From assembly GCA_002493635.1 (NCBI GenBank), contig DKZL01000075.1, forward strand, positions 133,733 through 197,732: 64,000 bases of DNA, given 5' to 3'. This DNA comes from Ruminococcaceae bacterium UBA7075 (GTDB taxonomy: Bacteria > Bacillota > Clostridia > Oscillospirales > Acutalibacteraceae). Within the stretch, counting starts at the first letter, position 1; every line of letters starts with the position of its first letter. Below, one piece after another: positions 24,598-33,409 of this stretch. The notes beneath the pieces are model-generated. The model searched no databases and had not been told where the DNA came from. It saw nothing but the letters and a program-made list of their open reading frames with translations. Position numbers and translations under genes: made by a program.

Positions 24598-24777
24598 TTG
24601 TCACTTTAACGAGACTAAAATATAATAATAATAGTTAAATATCTTATTTCCGGCAAAGCGGCACAGACGTAGACAGCAGTACCGTAGTCTAAATAAAAAA
24701 CAGGGATAGCTATTGATACCATATATAAAGAAGGTATCGTTATCTACCCCTGGCAAATTGCCGCCCAGACTTTTTAT
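24598..24777 (+). ncRNA. Candidate structured non-coding RNA with its own promoter
   Basis: A plus-strand promoter TTGTCA (24598-24603) N17 TATAAT (24621-24626) is followed by about 145 nt with no gene. Three stems can be drawn by eye: GCGGCA (24658-24663) with TGCCGC (24759-24764); TAGAC (24670-24674) with GTCTA (24687-24691); and a long arm, 24701-24720 with 24733-24752. They make a three-way junction, and a CTGG/CCAG hairpin with TTTTT ends the segment. It matches no RNA family I recognise. On the minus strand the long arm followed by TTTTTT may instead be the terminator of the LRR lipoprotein gene, or serve both roles. Confidence 0.4.
24699..24754 (-). terminator. Terminator of the LRR lipoprotein gene
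   Basis: On the minus strand a long stem (24733-24752 with 24701-24720, a few mismatches) is followed directly by GTTTTTTATTT. It lies about 40 bases after the stop codon of the lipoprotein gene. Confidence 0.6.
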
Positions 24778-24793
24778 ATCTTATATATTATGC

Positions 24794-25687
24794 TTATGAT
24801 TCTTTCCATTCAATTTCGCCGCCATACTGCTGCTTAACATCTTCTGTCCAAGTTGTTTTATCTTTTGGATAAGATATTTCAGACTTTACTTCGCCGAATG
24901 CGTTTTCTCCAATGTCTGGCGCATCACCTGTAAAAGCAATACTTGTCAGAGAAGAACATTTTTGAAAAGCCATTTTACCAATCTTAGTTACACTATTGGG
25001 AATTTCAATACTTTTCAGACTTGAACAATTATAAAAAGCCCACTGATTTATTTTTTCTACATTATTTGGTATAATTATATCCGACAGTGATGTGCAGTTG
25101 TAAAAAGCACTCATATCAAATTTAACTACCGAGCTTGGAATATCAACAGAAGAAAGCGACGTACAACCGTTAAACACGCTTTTTCCGACTTCCGTAATAC
25201 CTTTAGGAAGTGTTACGGACTTAAGAGAAGTGCAGCACATAAATGCTGAAGCTCCTATCTTCTTTACGCTGTCGGGAATACTAATTTCGGCAAGACTTTC
25301 GCACTTTACAAAAGCACTGTCTCCAATACTTTCGAGGCTATCAGGAATTTTGATACTTTCAAGCTTTGAAAAATTAAAAAAAGCATTTTTACCGATTGAG
25401 GTAACACCATCCTCAACTACAACAGAAGTTGCTGATTCAGAACAACCATGCCACGGGAATTCCGAACCTGTTGCGTAATCATCCATCTTTCCATTGCCGC
25501 TGATTGTCAAAATTTTATCATTTTCATCATAACTCCAGGAAACATCCCCCGCCTTTGAAACATCAGTTGACGCACCATTTCCGCTTGAAGCAGAGTCAGA
25601 ATTACCGCATCCCGATAACGTAGCAACCGAAGCAGTCATACATACTGCACAAATGATGGTTATCACCTTTTTTGACAATTTATTCAT
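24794..25687 (-). CDS. Leucine-rich-repeat (BspA-type) lipoprotein
   Basis: A 297-residue surface lipoprotein. The signal peptide ends in the lipobox LSGC (Cys27), so the protein is probably lipid-anchored. After a Ser/Gly-rich spacer and a WSYDENDKILTISGNG beta segment there are about six to seven LRR_5 repeats of the form ...SLxSIxIPxSVxxIGxxAFxxC. The last repeat is followed by a short charged tail. There is no dockerin. BspA-type repeats often bind host or polymer surfaces; the ligand here is unknown. It is a single-gene unit between the amylase and a two-component system. Confidence 0.85.
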   Translation of the reverse strand: MNKLSKKVITIICAVCMTASVATLSGCGNSDSASSGNGASTDVSKAGDVSWSYDENDKILTISGNGKMDDYATGSEFPWHGCSESATSVVVEDGVTSIGKNAFFNFSKLESIKIPDSLESIGDSAFVKCESLAEISIPDSVKKIGASAFMCCTSLKSVTLPKGITEVGKSVFNGCTSLSSVDIPSSVVKFDMSAFYNCTSLSDIIIPNNVEKINQWAFYNCSSLKSIEIPNSVTKIGKMAFQKCSSLTSIAFTGDAPDIGENAFGEVKSEISYPKDKTTWTEDVKQQYGGEIEWKES

Positions 25688-25946
25688 TTACATTACTCCT
25701 CTCATATCTTTGCAATACCTGCTTAAAAAATTCTCTGACCTTATCTCTGACTTTATATATTTATTATAACACTTAAATTGCAGATATTCAATATTATCCA
25801 TATATTTTTAAAGTTTTACAAATATAAAAAATTCGGGTAACACCAAACCATATGAAGCAAAAGACTGATAATAAAGAAATATAAATACTTATATATATCC
25901 ATACAATCTCCACATTATCTTTATAAACTTAAATTGAGGTGATCAG

Positions 25947-26621
25947 ATGTTTGAAATTCTCCTTGTTGAAGATGATAAAAATATCAGAGAAGTGATTTAT
26001 GACTTTTTTGATGACAAAAGCAAAGGTAAAATGCGTATTGACATGGCAGAAGATGGTATGACTGCACTTGAAAAAGCATATGAAAAAATTTATGATTTAC
26101 TTATTCTTGATATTATGCTGCCTGAACTTGATGGTTTTTCTGTTTGCAGAGAAGTCAGAAAGCAAAGCGATGTACCGATTATATTCATTACAGCCAGAGC
26201 TGCGCAGGAAGATGTGCTCAACGGTTATGCTCTGGGCTGTGATGACTATATTGTAAAGCCGTTTTCTCTGCCTGTTTTCTATCAGAAGGCAGAAGCCCTT
26301 ATCAGACGTTCAAAGGGACTTGTGCGTTCGCAGACTCTCAGTGCAGGCTCGCTTACGCTTAACCCGAATAACGGTATTCTGAAAAGCAATAACATTGAGC
26401 TTAATATTACTGCAACTGAATACAAAATTTTAAAAATACTTTTGGAAAACAAAGGAACTGTTGTATCAAGAGAAAAACTGTTTTTGAGTATATGGGGATA
26501 TGACAGTGACAAAAACGAAAGAGTGCTGGATTCACACATCAAAAATCTGAGAAAAGCTCTTGGAAATAATTCTTATCTGATTAAAACTGTTATACGAAGG
26601 GGGTATAAAATTGAAGAGTAA
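25947..26621 (+). CDS. OmpR/PhoB-family response regulator
   Basis: A 224-residue response regulator. The receiver has the acidic pair in LLVEDD, phospho-acceptor Asp in LLILDIMLPELDG (about residue 55), FITARAAQ and the Lys in YIVKPF. The C-terminal winged-helix DNA-binding domain ends in VIRRGYKIEE. It overlaps the histidine kinase gene that follows. It is strongly similar along its length to the frameshifted regulator at 30243-30919. The signal and targets are unknown. The ATG follows GAGGTGATCAG. Confidence 0.92.
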   Translation: MFEILLVEDDKNIREVIYDFFDDKSKGKMRIDMAEDGMTALEKAYEKIYDLLILDIMLPELDGFSVCREVRKQSDVPIIFITARAAQEDVLNGYALGCDDYIVKPFSLPVFYQKAEALIRRSKGLVRSQTLSAGSLTLNPNNGILKSNNIELNITATEYKILKILLENKGTVVSREKLFLSIWGYDSDKNERVLDSHIKNLRKALGNNSYLIKTVIRRGYKIEE

Positions 26622-28296
26622 ATATAAAAGTTTTAAAAAGCAAGGGATAAAAATATTTACACGAACTATTTCAATTATGTTTTTATTTGGAATAATTGTA
26701 TATGGCGTTTACGCTTATATTACTTTAAATAATGAAAAACAGATTCAGCAAACACATTCAAATGAAATGTTTTTAGAATTTCTTGATGAAGTAAACACCT
26801 GCTACAATACCTATAATTCTCTGCAACATACTATACAATCAAATTCCGATAACAACACAAAAATAAAATATTATGAAAAATCACTTGTTTTTAAAAGACA
26901 CAAAGAACCTACATATGAATCGGGTAATTGTCTGCCATTCACATTTGCAAACGAAACGGGTGTTTCAACCGAAAATTATACAGGTATTATTGAATATGAA
27001 AGTTTCAGAAATTCCATTTCTGATGAAGATTATCAGGAAATATATGAGTATATACATAAAAAACCTGATGAAAAAGACTTTAATTCAAGATATACACTTT
27101 CATGTTCAGAATGTATTTATGGCTATAAAAATACAGAATCACCACATTACACAAGCATTATTTATCCTACAAAATTAGAAGTACTAAAAATCAACGATAA
27201 TATTGACTGGTATGATCAAGCAGAAAAAGTCAAAGAATATATACTCGACCAAAGTTATATGGAACTCTCGGAAACAAGAACAAACAAAATCGGCAAAACT
27301 TATTTAAACGAAATTGCAGTGAGTTTTTTTGACGGTATATTTTACCAAAGCTGTATAACTGATGAAGAAATTGACACGGTTTTTGATAACACATCAAACG
27401 GTCAGTTCAACAGCATCTATGACGCAGGAGAATTTAATTATATTTACTATAATACATTTAACGAAAATTATAATGTTGAAATGGCAGATAATATTACTCA
27501 AAATTATACCGACAGATTCTGTTATTTTCACAAATACAATATATTAAGTGAATGTTCAGATGAACTAATTACTATGATGATTTACATACTTACATCATTT
27601 ACGACAATGGGAATATTAATCGCATTTATGTCGTGGCATACTCTTAAAAAACAGATAATGCTTGAAGAAAAGCGGCGTGAGCTGACTAACTCCATGGCAC
27701 ACGACCTGAAAACTCCGCTATTTGTAATAAGCGGATACGCAGAAAATCTTCTTGAAAATGTACATACAGACAAAAAAGACCATTACGCACAAATGATTTA
27801 CGACAAAGCAAACGAACTGAATGGAATGGTGCATAATATGCTTGAGCTGTCAAAGCTTGAAAGCAACAGCTTTAATCCACAAAAAGAAGAATTTGATCTG
27901 GTCAGCGCAACAAAAGAAATACTTCTGCAATTCAATGGCTCAAACAACTTCAACATACTTCTTGAAGGAATTGACAAAGCAAATATTACAGCAGATAAGG
28001 GTTTAATCAAAAGAGCAATTTCAAATTTTATTCAGAATGCTGAAAAATACAGCGAAAACAAACAGGCAATTATAGATATAAGTTCAAACAAGTTTAAAAT
28101 ATCAAACCAATGCACAAAGATTAAAGCAAACGAGGTTAAACGGCTTTGGGAGCCCTACTATGTGGGCGAAAACAGCGTTCGCAACAACGGAAACGGACTT
28201 GGTCTTTCCATTGTAAAAAACATTATGCAGGCTCATAATTTTGACTTTGGAGCAGAGCTTGAAAACGATAAAATTGTATTCTACTTTACATTTTAA
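26611..28296 (+). CDS. Membrane sensor histidine kinase
   Basis: A 561-residue sensor kinase. There is one N-terminal membrane helix (about 16-36), a large extracytoplasmic region of about 285 residues with no recognised domain, a second membrane helix (about 325-347), then HisKA with the phospho-His (about residue 364) in SMAHDLKTPLFVISG. The ATPase domain has N-box NFIQNAEKYSEN and G-box NGNGLGLSIV. It starts at a TTG overlapping the regulator gene, after a GGGGG site. It is the paralogue of the kinase at 28441-30246. The extracellular region holds several Asn- and Tyr-rich stretches; the ligand is unknown. Confidence 0.9.
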   Translation: MKSKYKSFKKQGIKIFTRTISIMFLFGIIVYGVYAYITLNNEKQIQQTHSNEMFLEFLDEVNTCYNTYNSLQHTIQSNSDNNTKIKYYEKSLVFKRHKEPTYESGNCLPFTFANETGVSTENYTGIIEYESFRNSISDEDYQEIYEYIHKKPDEKDFNSRYTLSCSECIYGYKNTESPHYTSIIYPTKLEVLKINDNIDWYDQAEKVKEYILDQSYMELSETRTNKIGKTYLNEIAVSFFDGIFYQSCITDEEIDTVFDNTSNGQFNSIYDAGEFNYIYYNTFNENYNVEMADNITQNYTDRFCYFHKYNILSECSDELITMMIYILTSFTTMGILIAFMSWHTLKKQIMLEEKRRELTNSMAHDLKTPLFVISGYAENLLENVHTDKKDHYAQMIYDKANELNGMVHNMLELSKLESNSFNPQKEEFDLVSATKEILLQFNGSNNFNILLEGIDKANITADKGLIKRAISNFIQNAEKYSENKQAIIDISSNKFKISNQCTKIKANEVKRLWEPYYVGENSVRNNGNGLGLSIVKNIMQAHNFDFGAELENDKIVFYFTF

Positions 28297-28385
28297 AAAC
28301 TGTGTTTTATAAATTTTTACAGACGATAAAAGTACATTAGTCAGCTTTACATATGCTTCAGAAAAAATTATTAATCGGTTAAAAC

Positions 28386-28425
28386 AAAAATCCACAGCAG
28401 ACATCAGTCAGACTGTGGATTTTTG
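28386..28425. terminator. Bidirectional terminator between the two kinase genes
   Basis: AAAAATCCACAG and CTGTGGATTTTT arms with a 15-base loop sit between the two convergent kinase genes and have T-runs on both strands. Confidence 0.8.
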
Positions 28426-28440
28426 TTTTTATAAAATGAA

Positions 28441-30246
28441 CTAAAAGGAATACCAAAATGTAATTATATTGTTTTTAAACTTGACTCCGTATTTTAAATC
28501 GTTAAGCTCAAAAACTGATTTCACTACTGTCAAGCCAAGTCCATTGCCATCCTTGCGAGCAGTATTTTCGCTGCGATAATACGGTTCCCATATGTATTTC
28601 AGATTTATTTTTGCATTCTCAGAAACACTGTTTGAAATGGAAAAGCTGTGATTGTCAAGCCTGATTGAAATTGACCTTTTATCATCCGTGTATTTAAGTG
28701 CATTATCAATAAGATTCTGCATTGCACGCTGAAGCATCATTTTATCAGCGTCAATCATAACTCCGTCCGCACACTCAAAATGAATATCACACAAATCCAT
28801 CATACTTATGTAATTATCAATTATACTCTGAACAATATCACTAAGATTAAAATGCTCGGTACAGATGCGGATTTTATCAGATTCAAAAGATGAAAGCTCA
28901 AGCATATCATGTATCATATCATTTACGGTATTAACCTTATCAACAACATTCTGAGCATAATATTTTTCATTTTCATTTACTGCACACAAGAGCATATTCT
29001 CAGCATTTCCGCTGATTACAAACAACGGTGTTTTCAGGTCGTGTGCCATTGAATTTGTAAATTCACGGCGCTTTTTTTCAAGTTCCAGTTGTTTTTTTAG
29101 CGTATTCCATGAAATATACCATACAACTACTCCGACAATCAGCAAAATAATGAAGGTATATATAAAAGTCATACCAATACGGTTTATACAGCTTTCTAAT
29201 ACATTGATTTTTTCTAAATATCTTATTTTTACTATTTGCAAATCTTTTGAAGTAAGTTCTTTTTCGTCATTCTTATTATAAGCACCTAAACTATTGTCAT
29301 AGCCGCAGTATATGTATTCAAACGGAGAAATCTGATAATATCCATTAGTATGTTCGACCGTGTTCGCCAATTCACCTTTATTGTCAATCCATGCATCACC
29401 GAATTTCTGAGACAGTTCTGAATACAAATCCTCCTGCTCATATTTTCCAAGTACAAAATTCTTGTCTATAACATTTCGCTTTGTTTCTGTTTGTTTACCG
29501 ATAAAATGGTGGGTATTTATAAATTCTTGATCAAGATCAACTTCAAACTCAGCAATAACCTCATCCTGAACATACCAGTCATGGTCGTCATTTGTCAGTA
29601 CAATTTCAAGCTTGCTGGGAATAATACGAGTATTCATCAAATACTGAACATTTACTATAAAATCATCACCGTATTTTTCTTCGGTAATTTCAGGTTCATT
29701 TTCATAATAAAATTCTTTGCAGATAAGCTCATAATAGCTTCCGTCAGCGTTTTTCTGACAAGTAAGGTAGCTTCTGATTTGTTCAATTTGCTCATCATTT
29801 AAACTGTCAATAAAATTATCATAGAAAAAGACTACATATCCGGGTGATATATTGTCTGATAGAATTTTCTCGCCATAACCATATAAATACCATGAATAAT
29901 TTCCGACATAGCAATTCTGAGAAGCGTAAAGCATTTCGTTCGATTTATCAAAGACAACTGCCTGAAAATTAACATTCCTATTGCTTTTGTTCTGAAAATT
30001 GTTTATTGTGTATTCCATACCATCCATATCAAGAGAAAATAAATTACCTGAATCGATACTCGTATAAACAAGAGATTCATTCATAAAAGAGGAAAAATGA
30101 TCCTCACAATCATCAAGCAATATTTCTTTTTCCCCATTATATGTAACATACACATACAGTACAGACACCAAAATGCTTACAAGCAAAAATATTGACATAA
30201 TTTTTATAAACATCATACGGCTTTCGTGAACAAGTCGCTTTTTCAT
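28441..30246 (-). CDS. Membrane sensor histidine kinase (paralogue)
   Basis: A 601-residue kinase with the same layout as the one at 26611-28296: N-terminal helix (about 12-33), an extracytoplasmic region of about 310 residues, a second helix (about 360-383), HisKA with the phospho-His (about residue 402) in SMAHDLKTPLFVISG, N-box NLIDNALKYTDD and G-box DGNGLGLTVV. The HisKA segment is nearly identical to its paralogue, while the sensor regions differ much more. The ATG overlaps the regulator stop as ATGA. Its partner regulator is frameshifted, so this kinase may be orphaned or may cross-talk with the intact regulator. Confidence 0.9.
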   Translation of the reverse strand: MKKRLVHESRMMFIKIMSIFLLVSILVSVLYVYVTYNGEKEILLDDCEDHFSSFMNESLVYTSIDSGNLFSLDMDGMEYTINNFQNKSNRNVNFQAVVFDKSNEMLYASQNCYVGNYSWYLYGYGEKILSDNISPGYVVFFYDNFIDSLNDEQIEQIRSYLTCQKNADGSYYELICKEFYYENEPEITEEKYGDDFIVNVQYLMNTRIIPSKLEIVLTNDDHDWYVQDEVIAEFEVDLDQEFINTHHFIGKQTETKRNVIDKNFVLGKYEQEDLYSELSQKFGDAWIDNKGELANTVEHTNGYYQISPFEYIYCGYDNSLGAYNKNDEKELTSKDLQIVKIRYLEKINVLESCINRIGMTFIYTFIILLIVGVVVWYISWNTLKKQLELEKKRREFTNSMAHDLKTPLFVISGNAENMLLCAVNENEKYYAQNVVDKVNTVNDMIHDMLELSSFESDKIRICTEHFNLSDIVQSIIDNYISMMDLCDIHFECADGVMIDADKMMLQRAMQNLIDNALKYTDDKRSISIRLDNHSFSISNSVSENAKINLKYIWEPYYRSENTARKDGNGLGLTVVKSVFELNDLKYGVKFKNNIITFWYSF

Positions 30247-30919
30247 AGTTCTACCTCAATTTTATAGCCTCTTCGGCGTACAGTTTTGAGCTGTTCCTTG
30301 CAAATTCCCAACGCTTTCCGCAAATTTTTTATATGTGTGTCAAGCACACGGTCATCAACAAGTGCATCGTACCCCCACACCTTATTAAGCAGTGTTTCGC
30401 GTGTTACGATATTACCTTTATTTTCGAGTAAAACACGTAAAATTCCATATTCCTTTGCCTTTAATGAAATTTCTTGGCTGCCGCACTTTACAACACCGTT
30501 ATTTGGATTTAGTGTTATTTCCCCCGCCGAAAGAAGGTCTGAACGAACAAGTCCTTTTGAGCGTTTTATAAGCGCCTTAATCTTTTCATAAAGCACCGGC
30601 AACGGAAACGGTTTTATAATGTAATCATCACAACCCAGAGCATATCCGGTAAGCATATCCTCTTGTGTGGTTCGGGCTGTGATGAACATTATCGGAATAT
30701 CGCTGTATCTTCTTACCTCACGGCAAACCTCAAAGCCGTCAAGGCAAGGCATCATTACATCAAGCAAAAGTAAATCATATTGATTTTCAAAAATCTTTTC
30801 AAGCCCTTCTTCGCCGTCTTTAGCCGTATCAACAATTATGTTATCCTTTTTCATTTGAAAAAAGCGACAAATCATATCTCGATTTCTCTGTCATCTTCAA
30901 CCAATAAAATTCTGTTCAT
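30243..30919 (-). pseudogene. Response regulator broken by a one-base frameshift
   Basis: An OmpR-family regulator closely similar to 25947-26621. The natural start, ATG 30919 after GGTGG, encodes MNRILLVEDDREI, which matches the paralogue's first residues. At about 30880 the frame shifts and a TGA follows. The rest (MICRFFQMKKDN onward, to 30243) continues in the next frame through the phospho-Asp (LLLLDVMMPCLDG), YIIKPF and a complete DNA-binding domain. One inserted base after the ATC codon restores a single reading frame. Translation from ATG 30875 alone would lack the first strand and acidic pair. It is either a real mutation or a sequence error. Confidence 0.85.
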
Positions 30920-31134
30920 TGTACCACCAGTTAAATAATATTATAAAAATCTGTTTTTTACCTGTTTTTTTATAATTATACTTATAAAATTTTACATCAA
31001 AAAATATAATATTGCAATTATATCCGGAAATAAACATTGCAATGTGGCGATTTTGATTGTATTGTGCTATATTTTCTTGATTAATAGGAAATTTTATGAT
31101 AATATTATTTATAATAACAAATTATGGTGATACA

Positions 31135-31869
31135 GTGAAAAGAATAATAATTTCTTGCATCGCCTTGCTATTCGTTTTAAACACAATTTTTTCAGTCTGT
31201 GCAGCAGAAAATGTAGATTTTAAACTTAGCAATGCTGAGTGCGATATAAACAGACTTATTGATATAGAAGTCATTGCAAATGGCAGACAAAACCTCTGTG
31301 CAGTAACGGTTGAGTTTACCTATGACAAAAGTATGTTTGAATTCAGGGAAGCAAAGACGGATAATACAAATGCAAGTATAAAATCAAATGAAACGGTAAA
31401 CTGTGTTAAAACCGTATATTTATGTGCTGACGGCACGGATATAAGAAATGGCAAGACAATTTTTACAATTACATTAAAAGCTATAAAAGAAGGAACGGGT
31501 TACATAGATTTCAGAGTATATGAATGTGTTGATAAGAATGTTGAATTTATGCAGATTGATAACTGCACATCGGCAAAAGTTACAGTAAACGGCAGTTCGC
31601 ATAGCAATAAACGTGAAGGCAGCGATTCCGAGAAATCTGCAAATACTTCAGACAGCAATAAATCTTCTAAGGGTAAAAGTACAAGAAATGAAGTTACAAC
31701 TTCACAATCAACTGTCGATAATCTCGGAGCTTTAAATTCTGTTAATGACAACAAAGCAAGCTATATTTTTATCGGTGTATTAATAGGATTCGGAATTGTT
31801 ATTGTGCTTTCTTTTGCGTTTTTATTCGGAAGGAAAACAGCATTAACCAAAAGCAATAACAAAAAATAA
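31135..31869 (+). CDS. Membrane-anchored single-cohesin protein (candidate scaffoldin)
   Basis: A 244-residue surface protein. The signal peptide (1-24) is followed by a cohesin-like beta-sandwich (about 28-150). Matching features are an early VIANGRQNLCAVTVEFTYD strand pair with MFEFREA, a central TVYLCADG segment and an ITLKAIKEGTGYIDFRV segment near the end. A Ser/Lys/Asn-rich spacer (about 155-205), a membrane helix (about 208-232) and a short basic tail follow. This is the layout of a cell-surface anchor for dockerin proteins. The GTG at 31135 is chosen because it opens the signal peptide; an in-frame ATG at 31096 is less likely. Which dockerins it binds is unknown. Confidence 0.7.
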   Translation: MKRIIISCIALLFVLNTIFSVCAAENVDFKLSNAECDINRLIDIEVIANGRQNLCAVTVEFTYDKSMFEFREAKTDNTNASIKSNETVNCVKTVYLCADGTDIRNGKTIFTITLKAIKEGTGYIDFRVYECVDKNVEFMQIDNCTSAKVTVNGSSHSNKREGSDSEKSANTSDSNKSSKGKSTRNEVTTSQSTVDNLGALNSVNDNKASYIFIGVLIGFGIVIVLSFAFLFGRKTALTKSNNKK

Positions 31870-31879
31870 GTACAAAAAA

Positions 31880-31905
31880 GCTTTCAAGCATTTGAACTTG
31901 AAAGC
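31880..31905. terminator. Terminator after the cohesin gene
   Basis: Arms GCTTTCAAG and CTTGAAAGC with an eight-base loop are followed by CTTTTTC on the plus strand and preceded by AAAAAA, so it can act in both directions. Confidence 0.75.
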
Positions 31906-31947
31906 CTTTTTCTTTATTTAATATTCAAAATTTATCGAACTATTTTA

Positions 31948-32574
31948 TTATTCAGTTTCCTTTAACAAGGGGATTGTCTGGAACACCTCGCAAACCTTGT
32001 CCCTCTGCCACAGCATCGGCGTCACACGCAAAGAATAACCGTAACCATTATCCATAGTCCACTCAAACGGTTTTGCCTGCGGTACACCGTATACTGCCAG
32101 CAAGGTCATTATTACTCCGCCGTGAGTAACAATAACGCTTTCGGTTGTACCTGTTTTCATTAATCCCTCAACAATACTTTCAAACATAAGGCAAATCCTG
32201 CGTACAAAGTCTGAATTGCTCTCTCCCCTTGGCGGTTTAACTTCGTTATCACCTGCAAGCCATTTTTCAAAGTCAGAAGAGTTTTTGAGTTCGTCGGCAG
32301 TTTTACCCTCCCACTCACCAAAATTACATTCGGAAAGATTGGTTATTGACAACGGTTTCTGTTCAGGGTATAAAATTTTGCAGGTTTCAACGCAGCGCTT
32401 CAGCGGACTTGTAAATACCGCCTGTGTTCCGGGATACTTGCACTCAAAATCAAGCTTTTTAAGTGCCATTTTTCCCTTGTCCGAAAGGGGGACATCAGTT
32501 GTACCGATGTATTTGCCTGCGAGAGTTTCGTCAATCGCACCGTGACGTATAAAATGAATTATATAAGATTTCAT
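31948..32574 (-). CDS. Histidine phosphatase family protein (CobC/PhoE-like)
   Basis: A 208-residue phosphatase of the phosphoglycerate-mutase fold. The catalytic RHG is in IIHFIRHGAIDE, the second Arg in FTSPLKRCVETC, the acid region in ECNFGEWEGKT, and the second His in VTHGGVI. The sequence resembles alpha-ribazole phosphatase (CobC) and the broad-range PhoE group; the two cannot be separated by eye. A CobC role would connect with B12 salvage, but the gene is 25 kb from the B12 operon and no other cob genes are seen here. Confidence 0.8.
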   Translation of the reverse strand: MKSYIIHFIRHGAIDETLAGKYIGTTDVPLSDKGKMALKKLDFECKYPGTQAVFTSPLKRCVETCKILYPEQKPLSITNLSECNFGEWEGKTADELKNSSDFEKWLAGDNEVKPPRGESNSDFVRRICLMFESIVEGLMKTGTTESVIVTHGGVIMTLLAVYGVPQAKPFEWTMDNGYGYSLRVTPMLWQRDKVCEVFQTIPLLKETE

Positions 32575-32675
32575 ATTTCAAATTCGCTCCGTAGCTAAAT
32601 ATATTACAGCTTTTACTTTTGAAGTTCATACTCCTGCTTTACGGACTGCAAAGAATTTTTAATCAGAATAGTCTG

Positions 32676-33395
32676 TTACACAGCATTTTCAAAAATCTCT
32701 TTAGATTTTTCCATCATTTCAGCAACAACCTGTCTGCCGCATTTTGACGAAATGCAATTAATTGCTTCCCTGTAAACCTCGGGAGTGTTGTGGCTAAGAG
32801 AATGAGCATCAGAACCGATAATATCAATCAAGCCTTTTGAAATCAATTTCAGAAGCTTTCTGCGCCTGAACATAGAAGCTTTTTTAGTATAATTAGTAAT
32901 ATTAGTCTGAATAACTACGCCTATATCCTTAAGTTCTTCAATAATTGAAGGGTTCTCCATAAGTGTCTGGTAACGCTCAACATGAGGTATTACAGGTATA
33001 AGGTCATAGTCGTTAATAAACGAATAAAACCGATTCATTGTGTTTTCGCTGAAGCTTGAGTTATATCCGAACTCAGTTAGAATATAACGGGAATTTCCGT
33101 ATGAAAGCTCTGACAAATCATCATTACCGAAAATATATCTTGTTATATAAACCTCTGTACCGAGAACAATGTTTACATCCTCAGGAATATATGGCTTGAA
33201 CTTTTCAAAAGCCTCATTACGGCTTTTTACAAAATCCTCAAGGCTCATTTCGTGAGTATAAAAATGCGGCGTCAGACAAATATTATTTACACCCTGTTTT
33301 TTCAGAACGCTAATCAAATCAAGGGCTTCCTGCACAGACTTTGCACCATCATCAAACTCAGGCAAAATGTGCGAGTGCATATCATAAAATTGCAT
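32676..33395 (-). CDS. CpsB/CapC-type PHP-domain tyrosine phosphatase
   Basis: A 239-residue metal-dependent phosphatase of the PHP fold, as in CpsB/YwqE, which remove phosphate from tyrosine kinases of polysaccharide synthesis. It has the N-terminal metal motif DMHSHILPEFDDGAK, LTPHFYTHEM, IPHVERYQ and the late IGSDAHS. The ATG at 33395 is chosen because GGAGAG lies six bases upstream; an in-frame ATG ten codons earlier lies within the leuB end. It is directly downstream of leuB and may be co-transcribed. No capsule kinase gene is nearby. Confidence 0.85.
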   Translation of the reverse strand: MQFYDMHSHILPEFDDGAKSVQEALDLISVLKKQGVNNICLTPHFYTHEMSLEDFVKSRNEAFEKFKPYIPEDVNIVLGTEVYITRYIFGNDDLSELSYGNSRYILTEFGYNSSFSENTMNRFYSFINDYDLIPVIPHVERYQTLMENPSIIEELKDIGVVIQTNITNYTKKASMFRRRKLLKLISKGLIDIIGSDAHSLSHNTPEVYREAINCISSKCGRQVVAEMMEKSKEIFENAV

Positions 33396-33409
33396 AGGTA
33401 TCTCTCCGA

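Noticed and set aside
24633..24777. SRP RNA or 6S RNA
   Set aside because: The conserved SRP tetraloop region is missing, and the three-way junction does not fit the long rod with central bubble of 6S RNA.
31096..31134. Upstream ATG start of the cohesin protein
   Set aside because: It would put 13 extra residues, including Asp, before a normal signal peptide. The GTG at 31135 gives a typical Lys-Arg-hydrophobic start.
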